Source of the DNA: BOG-931 sp963781725
GTDB taxonomy: Bacteria > Pseudomonadota > Alphaproteobacteria > Rhizobiales > Xanthobacteraceae
NCBI GenBank assembly: GCA_963781725.1
Contig: CAWAGV010000002.1
Span: 1,178,001 to 1,242,000 of the forward strand
Direction: 5' to 3'
Length of the DNA: 64,000 nt
Positions 18,213 to 27,683 of the stretch are shown here, piece after piece. The position numbers and the translations under genes are program-made. The notes beneath the pieces were generated by a model. The model was not told the origin of the DNA. It searched no databases and saw only the letters and a list, made by a program, of their open reading frames with translations. Each line of letters opens with the position of its first letter. Position 1 is the first letter of the stretch.

Positions 18213-19178
18213 ATGGCAAAAAAGGCGCGAACAGATTGGGATAGTCGGATTGGGGTGCAACGTATCACTCTGCGCGACTTGCATATCCTGTCGTTTGTGG
18301 TGCGCTCAGGCAGCATGGCGAAGGCTGCCACGCACCTTTCGACTACGCAGTCTGTGGTGTCTGACGCAATCGCGAACCTTGAAAGCGCGCTGGACGTACG
18401 GCTGCTCGACCGCAGTGCCAAGGGCGTTGAACCCACAATCTATGCGAAGACATTGCTCAAGCGCAGCAACGCTGTATTCGACGAGCTGCGCGAGGCGGTC
18501 AAGGATATCAAGGCTCTTGCGGACTCGACCAGCGGCGAGGTGCGCGTTGCTTGTCCAGAGTTCCTTGCGGGCGGGCTAATCCCCGACGCAGTCGATGGTT
18601 TTTCGCGCCGTTATCCCGATATCGTCTGCGAGGTGAACGAGGCGGACGCCACGACGTTGGAATTCCGCCAGCTGAAGGAGCGCAGCGTCGATCTGATGGT
18701 CGCACGAATTCCCACGGCTTTCTCGGACGACAATCTCAACATCGAGGTCCTTTTCGACGATCCTCACGTCGTGGTCGTCGGCGCGAAAAGCCCCTGGATA
18801 AATCGGCGCAATGTTACGCTTGCAGATTTAGCGGAGGAGCCGTGGATCATTCCGGCCTCGTTGATCGTGCGCGAAATCATGAAGGAGGCATTCGATGCAC
18901 AGAGCTTAAGGGTTCCCGAGGGGAAGGTCATTTCGTCATTCGTGCTGATGCGCAATCATTTGCTGGCGACGGGGCGGTTTCTGACGGTACTGCCGGCATC
19001 GGTGCTTCAATACAATACCAAGCAATGGGCACTCCGCACGCTACCTGTCAAACTACACACGAAACCGCGGCCGATCGCGATCATCATGCTAAGGAACCGC
19101 AGCGTTAGCCCAGCAGTTCAGCTCTTCATCGAGCATTTACGGGTGACGGCGAAAAGCTATCTGCGCCGGCGTGACTGA
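18213..19178 (+). CDS. LysR-family transcriptional regulator
   Basis: 321 residues, complete. The N-terminal helix-turn-helix (AATHLSTTQSVVSDAIANLE) is at about residues 35-60, with the effector domain from GEVRVACPEF. It is a paralogue of the LysR proteins at 1-702 and 5434-6375. It is divergent from the CMD/AhpD-like gene with about 100 bases between starts, so control of that gene and of itself is likely. The N-terminal extension before the HTH (MAKKARTDWDSRIGVQ) is slightly longer than usual. Unlike its neighbours, this gene has no visible lesion. Confidence 0.9.
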   Translation: MAKKARTDWDSRIGVQRITLRDLHILSFVVRSGSMAKAATHLSTTQSVVSDAIANLESALDVRLLDRSAKGVEPTIYAKTLLKRSNAVFDELREAVKDIKALADSTSGEVRVACPEFLAGGLIPDAVDGFSRRYPDIVCEVNEADATTLEFRQLKERSVDLMVARIPTAFSDDNLNIEVLFDDPHVVVVGAKSPWINRRNVTLADLAEEPWIIPASLIVREIMKEAFDAQSLRVPEGKVISSFVLMRNHLLATGRFLTVLPASVLQYNTKQWALRTLPVKLHTKPRPIAIIMLRNRSVSPAVQLFIEHLRVTAKSYLRRRD

Positions 19179-19189
19179 CAGGATGCTAA

Positions 19190-19320
19190 TCGTAACCGGC
19201 TGGGTCCGCTTTAGGTCAGAAGCTGTCACGCGACAGTTACATCGTGATGTCTGCTTTTACTCCGAAAGCAAACTCCGCAGCCGACGACCGGCGCGTCCGC
19301 TAAGGGCCACAAGCCGACAT
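19190..19320. repeat. Dispersed repeat copy
   Basis: Short non-coding segment with TCCGCTTTAGGTCAGAAG, ATGTCTGCTTT and CCGAAAGCAAACTCC. It shares 33 of 36 bases with 14713-14748, and its motif order matches the copies near 21335-21450 and 26570-26655. Confidence 0.55.
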
Positions 19321-19343
19321 CGCCTCGGAGGCTTTACCCTCAT

Positions 19344-20330
19344 TCATTCCGCCTTTATGTTCGCCTCGCGGATGACGCGGCCGTAATCATCATATTGTTT
19401 GCGCAGCAGCGCGCCGAATTCCGCCCCGCAGAGGCCAACCGGCGAAAAACCTTCCTCAACAAGTTTTGCTTTTACCACCGGCACCTGCATAGCGGCGGTG
19501 AACCGGTCGGCGAGTTGCCTGACCACGTTCTGCGGGGTTTTGGCTGGCGCGAACAACGACCACCACAGATCCACTTCGAAGTCCGGATAACCACTTTCGG
19601 CTACAGTCGGTAAGTCCGGCAGTGGTTCGATGCGTGTGCGTGAACTGGTGGCAAGCGCGCGCAACGTGCCGGCTTTGATGTGTGCGGCAAGTGGGGCGTA
19701 CTCGGCGAATACCGCCGACACGTGATTACCAAGTAGCGCGTCGATAGCAGGGGCGCCGCCGCCAAAAGGTACGTACGTGATGTCAACGTCGGCCGCACGC
19801 TTAAGCCGTTCGAAGCCGATGTGTTGAGCGGTTGCTGGTCCGACGCTCGCCAGCGTTAAGTTCCCGGGTTTGGCGCGCGCCGCGCTCAGAAAATCGTCCA
19901 GCGTGCGGTATGGCGATTGGGCGTTGACGACAATGATCCCGGGCGAACTGACGAGGTAGCAAACCGGCTCGAAACTGGTCAGTGGATCATAGTTGACCTT
20001 TCGTACCTGCGGACCGATCAGAAGATAAGGGGCATTAATCAGCAGGGTGTTGCCGTCAGGCTCAGCACGCGCAACGGCCTCGGTTCCGATAATCGATCCT
20101 GCCCCTGGTCGGTTCTCGATGATAACTGTTTGCCCATGCGCGGCTCCGACTTGCGCGGCCAATTGGCGGGCAAGAATATCGCCAGCGCCTCCCGGCGGCA
20201 GCGGAACGATAATTTTGAGATTTTGTGTCTAAGTCCAAGCTGCAACGCTCGATAAGGCCACGAATACAGCGGCTACCGGCGAGATTAGGACGAAGATTCT
20301 GCGAGCTGCGCTAATGCTGTGCACGGTCAT
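19344..20330 (-). pseudogene. TctC/Bug-family substrate-binding protein with an in-frame stop after the signal peptide
   Basis: A signal peptide begins at ATG 20330 (MTVHSISAAR) and a mature TctC-type domain follows in the same frame: IIVPLPPGGAGDI, VIIENRPGAGSI, TYVPFGGGAPAID and DLPTVAESGYPD. Between them codon 34 is TAG (20229-20231), where a CAG glutamine would fit (a single C-to-T change). The remaining 298 codons are clean. Translation from internal starts would give a protein without an export signal. The gene is divergent from the LysR-type gene starting near 20414. Confidence 0.82.
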
Positions 20331-20413
20331 TTCTCCGAGCCGTTCGAAGAATATGGGCCGCTTAAATCTAGAAATAAAATACATAAAATGAGCCACTGGT
20401 ATAATCTATAGTT

Positions 20414-21318
20414 ATGGAGCTCGGGGCCAGGTTACGTGCGTTTGCAGATTCGTGAGGCGCGGGTCTTTCACGGGCGCGGCAGAAGAGTTGCGCATAAGTC
20501 AACCGGCTGTCTCGAAACATATCGCCGACATGGAGCGCGATCTTGGCGTGAAGCTAATTGAGCGCCGATCCCGGGAGTTGACTGCCGCCGGAGAACTACT
20601 CGCCAGTCACGTCTTGCGCGCGGAGTCGATCCTTGCGCAAGCCGCTTACGGCATCGCCGCCCTGCGCGAACCCGGACCGGGGAAGCTGACCATTTGGGCC
20701 TCGGGCACGCCGGGCACTTACTTGCTGCCAGATGTCATCGCGAGATTCCAAGAAGCACATCCAGGTGTGCGAGTGTACTTTGAACTTGGCACATCTTCTG
20801 AGGTCGTGAAGGCTGTCCGCTCTCATCAGGCGGAAATTGGGGTCGCTGGAGGCTTTGTGGCCGCACCGGAAATCGAAGCTGAGCCTTTGATCGAAGACGA
20901 AATCGTTATCGTCGGAGCCCCAAGCTTTAAAAGCAGGCGACTGTCACGTGACGATCTTAAATCACTGACCTGGATTTCGCGTGAAGAAGGTTCGGCGACA
21001 AGCAAGATTGCGGACGGCGCGTTAGCTGATGTTGGGATTGTGCCAAGACGCCGCCTAGCTTTGCCATCATGGGAAGCTATCAAGCTCGCGGTACGACGCG
21101 GTCATGGCATCGCCGCATGCAGTCGGCTCGCGATTACCGAAGAACTGGAATCGCAGACGCTAATCGTGATTCCATACATGCCTTGGAAGGTGCGCAGGAC
21201 ATTTTCCATCGTTCGGATCCGCGATGCAGCTCTTACGGAGACCGCGCAACAATTTTTACAGATGCTGCGCGAACGATGGGGCGATACCTATTCCTGGCCC
21301 GGCTTGCCCGTGAAATGA
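20414..21318 (+). pseudogene. LysR-family regulator with an N-terminal frameshift
   Basis: The helix-turn-helix body (GSFTGAAEELRISQPAVSKHIADME) and effector domain (GKLTIWASGTPG onwards) are continuous from a GTG at 20452 to 21318. A LysR protein normally begins about a dozen residues earlier. Those residues (MEL..RLRAFAD) are present from ATG 20414 but in a different frame, with the break near 20450. If translated from GTG 20452 the first HTH helix is missing. It belongs to a different LysR branch from the three paralogues elsewhere in the window. It is divergent from the damaged TctC gene, its likely target. Confidence 0.75.
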
Positions 21319-21334
21319 CCCGGTACTTGGGCCG

Positions 21335-21450
21335 CTCAATTGTCCGCTATGGGTCATAAGCAGCCGCGACACGATTGGATCGTGATGTCCGTTGTTGCAC
21401 CGAAAGCAGACATCGGAGCGCGGTCACAGTGTGTCTGCTATGGGCCATTA
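21335..21450. repeat. Dispersed repeat copies
   Basis: Two adjacent variants of the dispersed motif: TGTCCGCTATGGGTCATAAGCAG and GTCTGCTATGGGCCATTAG, separated by CCGAAAGCAGACATC. No gene in 21319-21533. Confidence 0.55.
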
Positions 21451-21533
21451 GCGACCTAATAACGGACCTGCGTCGAATGACGCGAAGTGCCAATTGCTGA
21501 CATTGCATATCCGTTCCTGAGCGACCGAACCGC

Positions 21534-23178
21534 TTAGCGATTGTGCTGAGCCGTATCGACTGGCCGGTCAATGTCGCCCTCTACTGCGCCGATGGAGCAG
21601 TTCGGGCCGTGTTGGGGGCGCGCTTGGCCGAAGACGTCGATGGCGTGGACTGCGTTCCCTAAACACGCCGCGATATCGCCGGCGCCGAGGGCGGGGCTTC
21701 CTATGACTGGATCATATAGCGTGTCGAGGATCGGTGAGGCCAGCTTGATCGAAGTACCGCAGGACTGATCGGGGAACTGGAGATTGCTTCCTGCGTCCGC
21801 GATCGTCCCCAAATCCGCTGAAGCCGCCTGACAATTGCCGTTGGCGTTATTCGATACGATCGTATTTTTGAGCGCCATCTGTTGCCAGCTGGCCGCCGCT
21901 TTAGATGACGTCGCGAAGCTCAGCGCCTCACCCTGATTGTCCGCGATCGTCGAATTGACCACTAGGACGTCGGAGTCCGAAATGGCCGAGCCGGACTGCG
22001 CGGTGTTCTTGACGATCAGCGCGTTTGCGATCGTGTCGGCAGGCTGGGCGGCGCCAGGCTTGCTGCTCCGCCTGAGGAACACCGCCCCGCCTTGCTGGAC
22101 TGCCGTGTTGTTCGCAAAGACCGCGCGTGAGAGCGTTACGCTGGCGTCGAAACCGCTGAGTCCACCGCCTGAGACGGTGGCCTGGTTCCCCACGAACTGT
22201 ACCGCATAGCCGGTAAAGACCGTCGCGTTCATGCCGTCCTCGCCGAGATCGAGCGCACCCCCGATTGGCGCAGTGTTGTTCTTGAACACCCCGTATCGGA
22301 TATCGATCGCGCGGGGTGAGGCGTTGTTAGGGTCGAAGCCAATCGCGCCACCGCTCTTGGTGGCAATGTTTCCGGTGAATGTCACCCCTTCCAGGGTTGC
22401 GCTGTCCGCCGCAGGGGTGAACTCGATCGCGCCCCCGATCACCCCCTTGTTGTTGGCGAACTGGGTGTCGTCGATCTCGACGGGGCAACTCAGCGAGAGC
22501 GCGCCGGCCGGATAGCCTCCCGTGCCAGTATTCCCGGAAAACAGGCTGTTTCGAATTCTGACCTTGGTGCAGTTGGCAAAGCGGGCCGGGCCGCCGTTGA
22601 CGAACTGCGTCTGATCGATGTCGGCGTTGCCGTGCGAGAACATCAGCGCCAGACCGGTAGTATTGGCGAAACGGGAATTGCTCAGCGTCAAAGTCGAGGC
22701 CTCAACAACCGGCCCGGCGTTGTCCTGAAACCGGCTGCCGGAAATAACTGTCGGACCGATCGAAAATATCGGCTCCTCGGATCTGAGGATCACCGAGTCC
22801 TGGACAACGAGTTCGGCCGGTGCTCGAAACCACGCTGCCGGGGCCGCCATTGCCGTTGACGACCGTCAGGCCGATGAGGGTCAGCCCGGCGTTGTCGTCG
22901 ACCGAAAACACCCGGTTGCTGCCGCTCGCGTCGAGGGTGATCTGCCGACCGCCGTCGATGACGGTGTCCCTCGAAATGGTGTGCGTCTGATGGATGAGGA
23001 TTGTCGCGCTGCTGTGGCAGTTGAATGTCACGCGGCCCGGAATCCGGAGAGCGGTCGTAAGGTTTACCCAGAGTCCCGGCTGGTCATCGGCAGCGCAAAG
23101 CGTGACAACCGGTTCCAGCGGCGACTGCCCTTGCAGCAGGAAGAATGCGATAACCAGCAAAGCAATCGCGCGCATCAT
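21534..23178 (-). pseudogene. Exported right-handed parallel beta-helix protein, frameshifted
   Basis: It starts MMRAIALLVIAFFLLQ at 23178 (a signal peptide) and runs about 110 residues, then changes frame near 22800-22840 after VVNGNGGPGS. The rest continues as LVVQDSVILRSEEP... to 21534. The long second part has repeated strands ending in NNTA/GN-like turns (SLFSGNTG, TQFANNKG, VTFTGNIA, GVFKNNTA, AVFANNTA) and GGA(I/L/V) pairs, as in polymorphic outer-membrane or choice-of-anchor beta-helix proteins. The C-terminus has PALGAGD... DVFGQARP, common in this group. It probably acts outside the cell. It is the last gene of a three-gene operon with the two genes upstream. Confidence 0.78.
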
Positions 23179-23206
23179 GACCTCCGATGGGCTGGCCCGG
23201 TGGTCG

Positions 23207-24889
23207 TCATCGCGTGACTGGGCACCGTGCAGGTGACACATCGACGATCGCGTTATTTTTGTCCGAAAGGTCGAGTGTGACCGTGGAGTTCGGAATGGAA
23301 TATGGGTCCTTGATCGTTAGCTTCGCGCTGCCGCCATTGATGATGGTGCCCGAGGCGAGCGGCCAGCTCGTAATGCTCGGCTGAGGCACGCCATCGACGG
23401 AAACAATGCCGCTCTTTGTTGGGTCACGCTCATAGGCATCCGCCTCGAATGCGACGGCCGCGCTGGTAACGGTATGGAAGGTCCCGCTCATCCCGCTGAT
23501 GAAGCCAGGCGGATTTGCTGCCAGGGTCTGCTGCTCGAACTTGCGGAACGTAAGCCGGTCGTCGCCGTCGACGGCTTCGAAGAAGCCGAAATTGCTGGTG
23601 CAGCCGGTATCGCTTGTCGGGCACGCGTCCCGGTAGATGGCGACAAACACGAACGGTCGCTTGTCCGGATCGGCGCCGAACGCCGGGCAGCTTTTTACGT
23701 CAAGGAACTCCCATTGTGGCGGTGTGCCTGCATCCGCCACAAGGCAATTGTTGATTGCGTTGGGCACCACCAAATTCATGCCGCAAGCGAAATTCCCGAT
23801 CACGCAGAGATTGCCCTCGAAGCTCTCATTTGGGCCCGGTTTGTCCTTCTTGCCCTCGATGCGGATGAAGCTGTCGAGCGTGGTGTTGAACGCCAAGTCA
23901 TTCAGCATCAGCGTCGTCGGGAATGCCGCGCCATGGTCGTCGCGGTGGTTCAGTGCATCGCCGAGCGGGCCAAGATCCTTGACGGTGTTGACCGCCTCCG
24001 TTTCAACGCCGCCCGCCGTAATCAGGTAGCCGCGCCCGCGCGAATAGACCTCGTAGCCTTCGTGATGGATGAATTCGGATTCCGGGACGAAGCTTTGGAT
24101 GGCTGCGTCGAGAACGGCGCAACTCGGGACGTAAAATGATGTCGCCTCGCTGATCATGATGTTGGCCGCACCGACCGAAATCATCGCCCAGTCCTTCTGG
24201 GGAGCCGGATCATTGGGAATCGCAGTCATCTGCTGATCCTGACCGGCGTAAAATAGCATGTGCGTCGTGAGATGATCGGCCTCGTTGTTTTGATCGAACA
24301 GGCCGTAGCCGGTGGATTCCACCTTCGCGACATCAGAAAGGTGTCGCCGGAAAGGTACCACTCTCCGGTCCTGGCTGCTGCCGATGGCGAACTTGGCCTC
24401 CGTGTAGTTGAGCACGGCCACCGCCGCCATTTTCACGGCGGGATCCTCCGCAAAGTCGGCGATGTTGAGGATGGCAGAGATGGAGTAGCGGGTGTAGGGG
24501 CGCGCATTATATTCGCGGAAATCGCGGGTCAAAATGTCGTGGAATTGGGTGAGAAGCCAGTCCATCTCGACCGCCTGATCGTTGACGACATTCGTTGGAT
24601 CCCGGCCATCGCTCTGCAGCTGATGAATGATCAGCTGATTGTTCAAATAGCGCGACGTCTCGATGTTCAGCCGGTGGTTCTCGGTCTCGGGAATCCGGGC
24701 CAGTCCCACGGCTGTCGAGCCAGCTATTACGCCCGTGACAAGAAGATTGGCAATGAGGCCTTGGGCACCGGCAAGATTGGCCGCCGCCACGATCCCAGCA
24801 ACGATCGATGCGGCCGCGAAGAGCAGCAGCAGGCGCTTCGATAGCCAACTGAATATATCACCTACGAAATCAGCGCTTCGCTGGTCCAT
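23207..24889 (-). CDS. Hypothetical exported or membrane-anchored protein
   Basis: 560 residues from the ATG at 24889 (MDQRSADFVGD). The first 28 bases overlap the end of the preceding gene. One or two hydrophobic helices lie near the N-terminus (LLLLFAAASIVAGIVAAANLAG; LIANLLVTGVIAGS), and the rest is soluble and contains many cysteines (for example CPTSDTGCTSNFG). I recognise no catalytic motif. The final ~80 residues look like beta-strands (GSAKLTIKDPYSIPNSTVTLDL). It is probably anchored in the inner membrane with its body outside. The following gene starts 29 bases later, so co-transcription is likely. Confidence 0.7.
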   Translation of the reverse strand: MDQRSADFVGDIFSWLSKRLLLLFAAASIVAGIVAAANLAGAQGLIANLLVTGVIAGSTAVGLARIPETENHRLNIETSRYLNNQLIIHQLQSDGRDPTNVVNDQAVEMDWLLTQFHDILTRDFREYNARPYTRYSISAILNIADFAEDPAVKMAAVAVLNYTEAKFAIGSSQDRRVVPFRRHLSDVAKVESTGYGLFDQNNEADHLTTHMLFYAGQDQQMTAIPNDPAPQKDWAMISVGAANIMISEATSFYVPSCAVLDAAIQSFVPESEFIHHEGYEVYSRGRGYLITAGGVETEAVNTVKDLGPLGDALNHRDDHGAAFPTTLMLNDLAFNTTLDSFIRIEGKKDKPGPNESFEGNLCVIGNFACGMNLVVPNAINNCLVADAGTPPQWEFLDVKSCPAFGADPDKRPFVFVAIYRDACPTSDTGCTSNFGFFEAVDGDDRLTFRKFEQQTLAANPPGFISGMSGTFHTVTSAAVAFEADAYERDPTKSGIVSVDGVPQPSITSWPLASGTIINGGSAKLTIKDPYSIPNSTVTLDLSDKNNAIVDVSPARCPVTR

Positions 24890-25824
24890 TTGCTGTCTTC
24901 GGCGCGGTCTTCCGCCGATCCCGTACTGCGCTCGGTATTGCCGCACTGGAATATCGAATAACTGTCGAGGCCGGGCCGCCCGTCCGCCGCCAGCAGATCA
25001 TTGGTGATGTGGGCGCGGACATCTGGCCTGATGAGGGGATGCTGCCACCACATTCCGTCGAGGTAAACGGCGCGTGTGAGTTGCCGGACTGTGACGTCCC
25101 ACTCACCGTCGGTCATAAAGATAATATAGCCGGGGAGGTCCGAGGATCCGAGGTGGTTCTTGTCCTCGTGCATGACCGACAGCGCTTTGTTAATCTCTAC
25201 GACAAGGCAGGCGCCTGTAACGCTGGCGGTTACCGTGACGGTGTCCGTAGTTTGCGTCTTTGATCGAATGACGTTGCTGCAGGCCGGCGACCCCATCACT
25301 TCCGCGATATCGCGGTTTAGCTCCGTAAGATCAGGTCCGATCAAGTTATCCAAGTCATACTTGGTCGCGAGCGGCTTACCGTCGTCGTCTTTCCAGCCGC
25401 TTATTTCGGCTGTGGGATACGTCCTGGTCCAACTGCACACCGCGTTGGGATCATAATCACCATCGTAAATCTGGCCTGGAAGATGCAGCCACAGCATCTT
25501 GCTCAGCACCTGGTTGATTGGGCCTTCGCCGGACTGCGACGCCCTCGTTTTCAGCCAGAATTCGATTTCACCGCCACAGGCATCGTAACCAGCGATCGCC
25601 GCACGCCGGTCGTCCAACGTGTCGATCGCGTCCTGGGCGTCTGTCGGCGCGGGCGGAAAGGGGATCAAGTAGAGTATTGGATTGGCGGCAGCCACCGCCG
25701 CCGTCGGTAGCGTTAGTGACGTGGCTATGAGCGCGAAGGCGAGTATCCGGGTAACAACTCGACCAAAAGTGCGAAACTTCAAGTCGAGCTCCACCTCTGC
25801 GGCAACCAGCATTTGTTTGCGCAT
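24862..25824 (-). CDS. Hypothetical exported protein, first gene of the three-gene operon
   Basis: 320 residues from the ATG at 25824 (MRKQMLVAAE). The frame is open further upstream without family-like sequence. A signal peptide lies at about residues 27-46 (ILAFALIATSLTLPTAAVAA). The mature part has paired cysteines (YDACGGE, AVCSWTR, PACSNV, TGACLV, FQCGNT) suggesting disulphides, and the segment YIIFMTDGEWDVTVRQL. I do not recognise the family. The stop overlaps the next gene by 28 bases, so the two are translationally coupled. Confidence 0.65.
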   Translation of the reverse strand: MRKQMLVAAEVELDLKFRTFGRVVTRILAFALIATSLTLPTAAVAAANPILYLIPFPPAPTDAQDAIDTLDDRRAAIAGYDACGGEIEFWLKTRASQSGEGPINQVLSKMLWLHLPGQIYDGDYDPNAVCSWTRTYPTAEISGWKDDDGKPLATKYDLDNLIGPDLTELNRDIAEVMGSPACSNVIRSKTQTTDTVTVTASVTGACLVVEINKALSVMHEDKNHLGSSDLPGYIIFMTDGEWDVTVRQLTRAVYLDGMWWQHPLIRPDVRAHITNDLLAADGRPGLDSYSIFQCGNTERSTGSAEDRAEDSKWTSEALIS

Positions 25825-26756
25825 GCCTCGCGACGTCGAGGCTACGCAAAAATGCCGTATTTGCCTAAACCGGGATTCTCCAGATGAACCCCGGAACTGG
25901 CGTGGATTTTTGCGCTTTTGCCGCGTTCTGACAAGACCGGCTAACGACGCGGATGACTGCCGTAATCCTGGCACCCAGAACGACGGCTGTACTAGCATCT
26001 GGACACACGCCTCCCGTCGGTTGCCCTTAAATCCGTGGGCATCATCGTCTCCTGCTGGCGCAGGTGGCGGTTGCGGCCGTAGTTCGGCGATGAGCCGTAG
26101 ATCACTTTCGACCGATTGACGATATCCGCGAAATGTCCGCTATGCCTCTCACGGCGACTGATTGGTGAACCACCCAAGCGTAGCGATGGGAAGTCGGTGG
26201 CCACGCTCATTCATCAGAGACCGATCCTGCGCTCGCGAGTTTTAGTCGAGGCCGAGCTTGAACAACCTGATCGCATTTGGTGCGCCCAATCTGAATTCGA
26301 CGTCCGCTTTAGGCAGACATCTTCTCTCAACTTCACACATTGGCACGCATGGCGAACTGAGCCGTTAATACCTAAATGAAAGACATCAACCGAGGCCGGT
26401 GACTAGAGGAGAAAATGTACAAATTAAGGGACGATGGATACCGGAACTATCACGGCAACGAGTTGGGATGCAGTCACGATCGCTTGGGACAATGGGCAGA
26501 TCGCCAGTGTACACCACGGCGACATGCGCGAAATTCAGAAAACCCCAGCAAGGTCAAATACCGCATAGACTGTCGCGAATGTCCGCTTCGGGTCAGAGCC
26601 GACATGGCGATCTGAATTTGCGATGTCCACTGTTACCCTGAAAGCAGACATAGGCAGCCACCTCCTAACCCCAAATTAGAAGGCAAACCAATAAAGTCCG
26701 TTTTCTCACAATTATTTAGACGGAGTGTCGACAGGCAAATAACTGATTATGCCCGC
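25825..26756. other. Gene-poor stretch with repeat copies
   Basis: More than 900 bases with no convincing gene. A copy of the dispersed motif lies at 26570-26655 (ATGTCCGCTTCGGGTCAG ... GAAAGCAGACATAGG) and a partial one near 26300 (GACGTCCGCTTTAGGCAGAC). An AGAGGAG ribosome-like site at 26405 precedes an ATG at 26415 with about 66 codons, but neither this nor the overlapping frames looks like a known protein. 26660-26750 is AT-rich. Confidence 0.45.
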
Positions 26757-26950
26757 ATGGAGGAAGAAGAGCCGTACATTCGAACGCCCGCGGACATGCG
26801 TTCATGTCGGGCAATCGGGGTAACAACGGCATGCGATGCGATTAATGGCACCCGGAATATCACGGATGAGTATCTCGAAAACGAACGCGCCGTGGTGAAA
26901 AGACAGTTAGAGAAAGCCGGGATCCGCCTCGCTCATTCTGCTGGATGCAA
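26757..26950 (+). pseudogene. C-terminal fragment of an S1/P1-type nuclease
   Basis: The readable piece ITDEYLENERAVVKRQLEKAGIRLA (up to about 26940) matches the conserved C-terminal helix of zinc-dependent S1/P1 nucleases, where xVVxxxLxxAGxRLA is characteristic. No N-terminal zinc-binding Trp or histidine motifs are found upstream. It is a small remnant with no expected function. Confidence 0.5.
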
Positions 26951-27096
26951 CCGTTCGGAATTAGACCAGCTTTCGGGCCCATGGCACATTATACATGTTG
27001 CCGCAGCGCTCTTGCTTCGTTGCAACTCGGATCGAGCGTTACGGCGATCTGTAGAGGATGGGAAATGGATGTCTTCAAGTATTTTCTCACAGTGCG

Positions 27097-27583
27097 TTAC
27101 TGCGCAAGATGCGCGTAGTGTTTCTGGACCCATTCGAGATCCTCGGCCCATTCGATCATTGCCCTTTCCATGTAGTGGTGCGCCGGATTGGTGAGCTGGC
27201 TTTCCAAGAACTGGGTCAGCTTCGAATACCTTTTTGATGAGAGTGCCAAACCCCATTCATACCCACATAAGCCGGCGAACTCACCAACGGCAATTCCCCT
27301 TCAATAATGTGTGCAAAATCATTCTCCGAATTGAGGTCTTCTCACCTTTTACGCTACCGAGAAGGTACCCTAACGTAGCAAGCAGTCCAACATTGGGGCT
27401 GGCGACCGAAACGTTGCCTGCCCGAGCTCGATCGAGCCTACTCTTCCATTCGCGCTCGACGGCGACCTTTACTAATTGGGCCGCTTCATTTGGTCCTTGC
27501 GTGCACTTGGCGATTGCGTTCCTAAAAAGATTTAAAAGATCTTCGTCAGTCATGATTGGAATTTTTGAAACGATGCTAGGCAT
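27097..27583 (-). pseudogene. Conserved small protein of the methylase/ATPase defence cluster, frameshifted
   Basis: The N-terminal half (MTDEDLLNLFRNAI from about 27553, through GLLATLGYLLGSV to LPLVSSPAY) and the C-terminal half (LTQFLESQL... EWAEDLEWVQKHYAHLAQ, stop at 27097-27099) are in different frames, with at least one break at 27220-27290. Together they form a short protein of about 150 residues of a kind I associate with DUF1156/DUF499 gene clusters, with a basic C-terminal helix. It is downstream of the DUF499 gene on the same strand, separated by about 100 bases. Function is unknown. Confidence 0.6.
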
Positions 27584-27683
27584 ACGTCCAATCTCTCACA
27601 ACTACCTTCTATTATTTCCAATTGTATTGACAACGATATGGTAGTTTGAAGTGCTACCGCATTTCGCGGTCTCAGTCCTAAAC

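Noticed and set aside
26933..27256. Minus-strand frame overlapping the small defence gene end
   Set aside because: It is the wrong frame of the frameshifted gene (the correct pieces end in WVQKHYAHLAQ) and has no motif of its own.
27234..27644. Plus-strand frame over the small conserved gene
   Set aside because: The minus strand carries the conserved protein segments. The plus frame lacks any motif.
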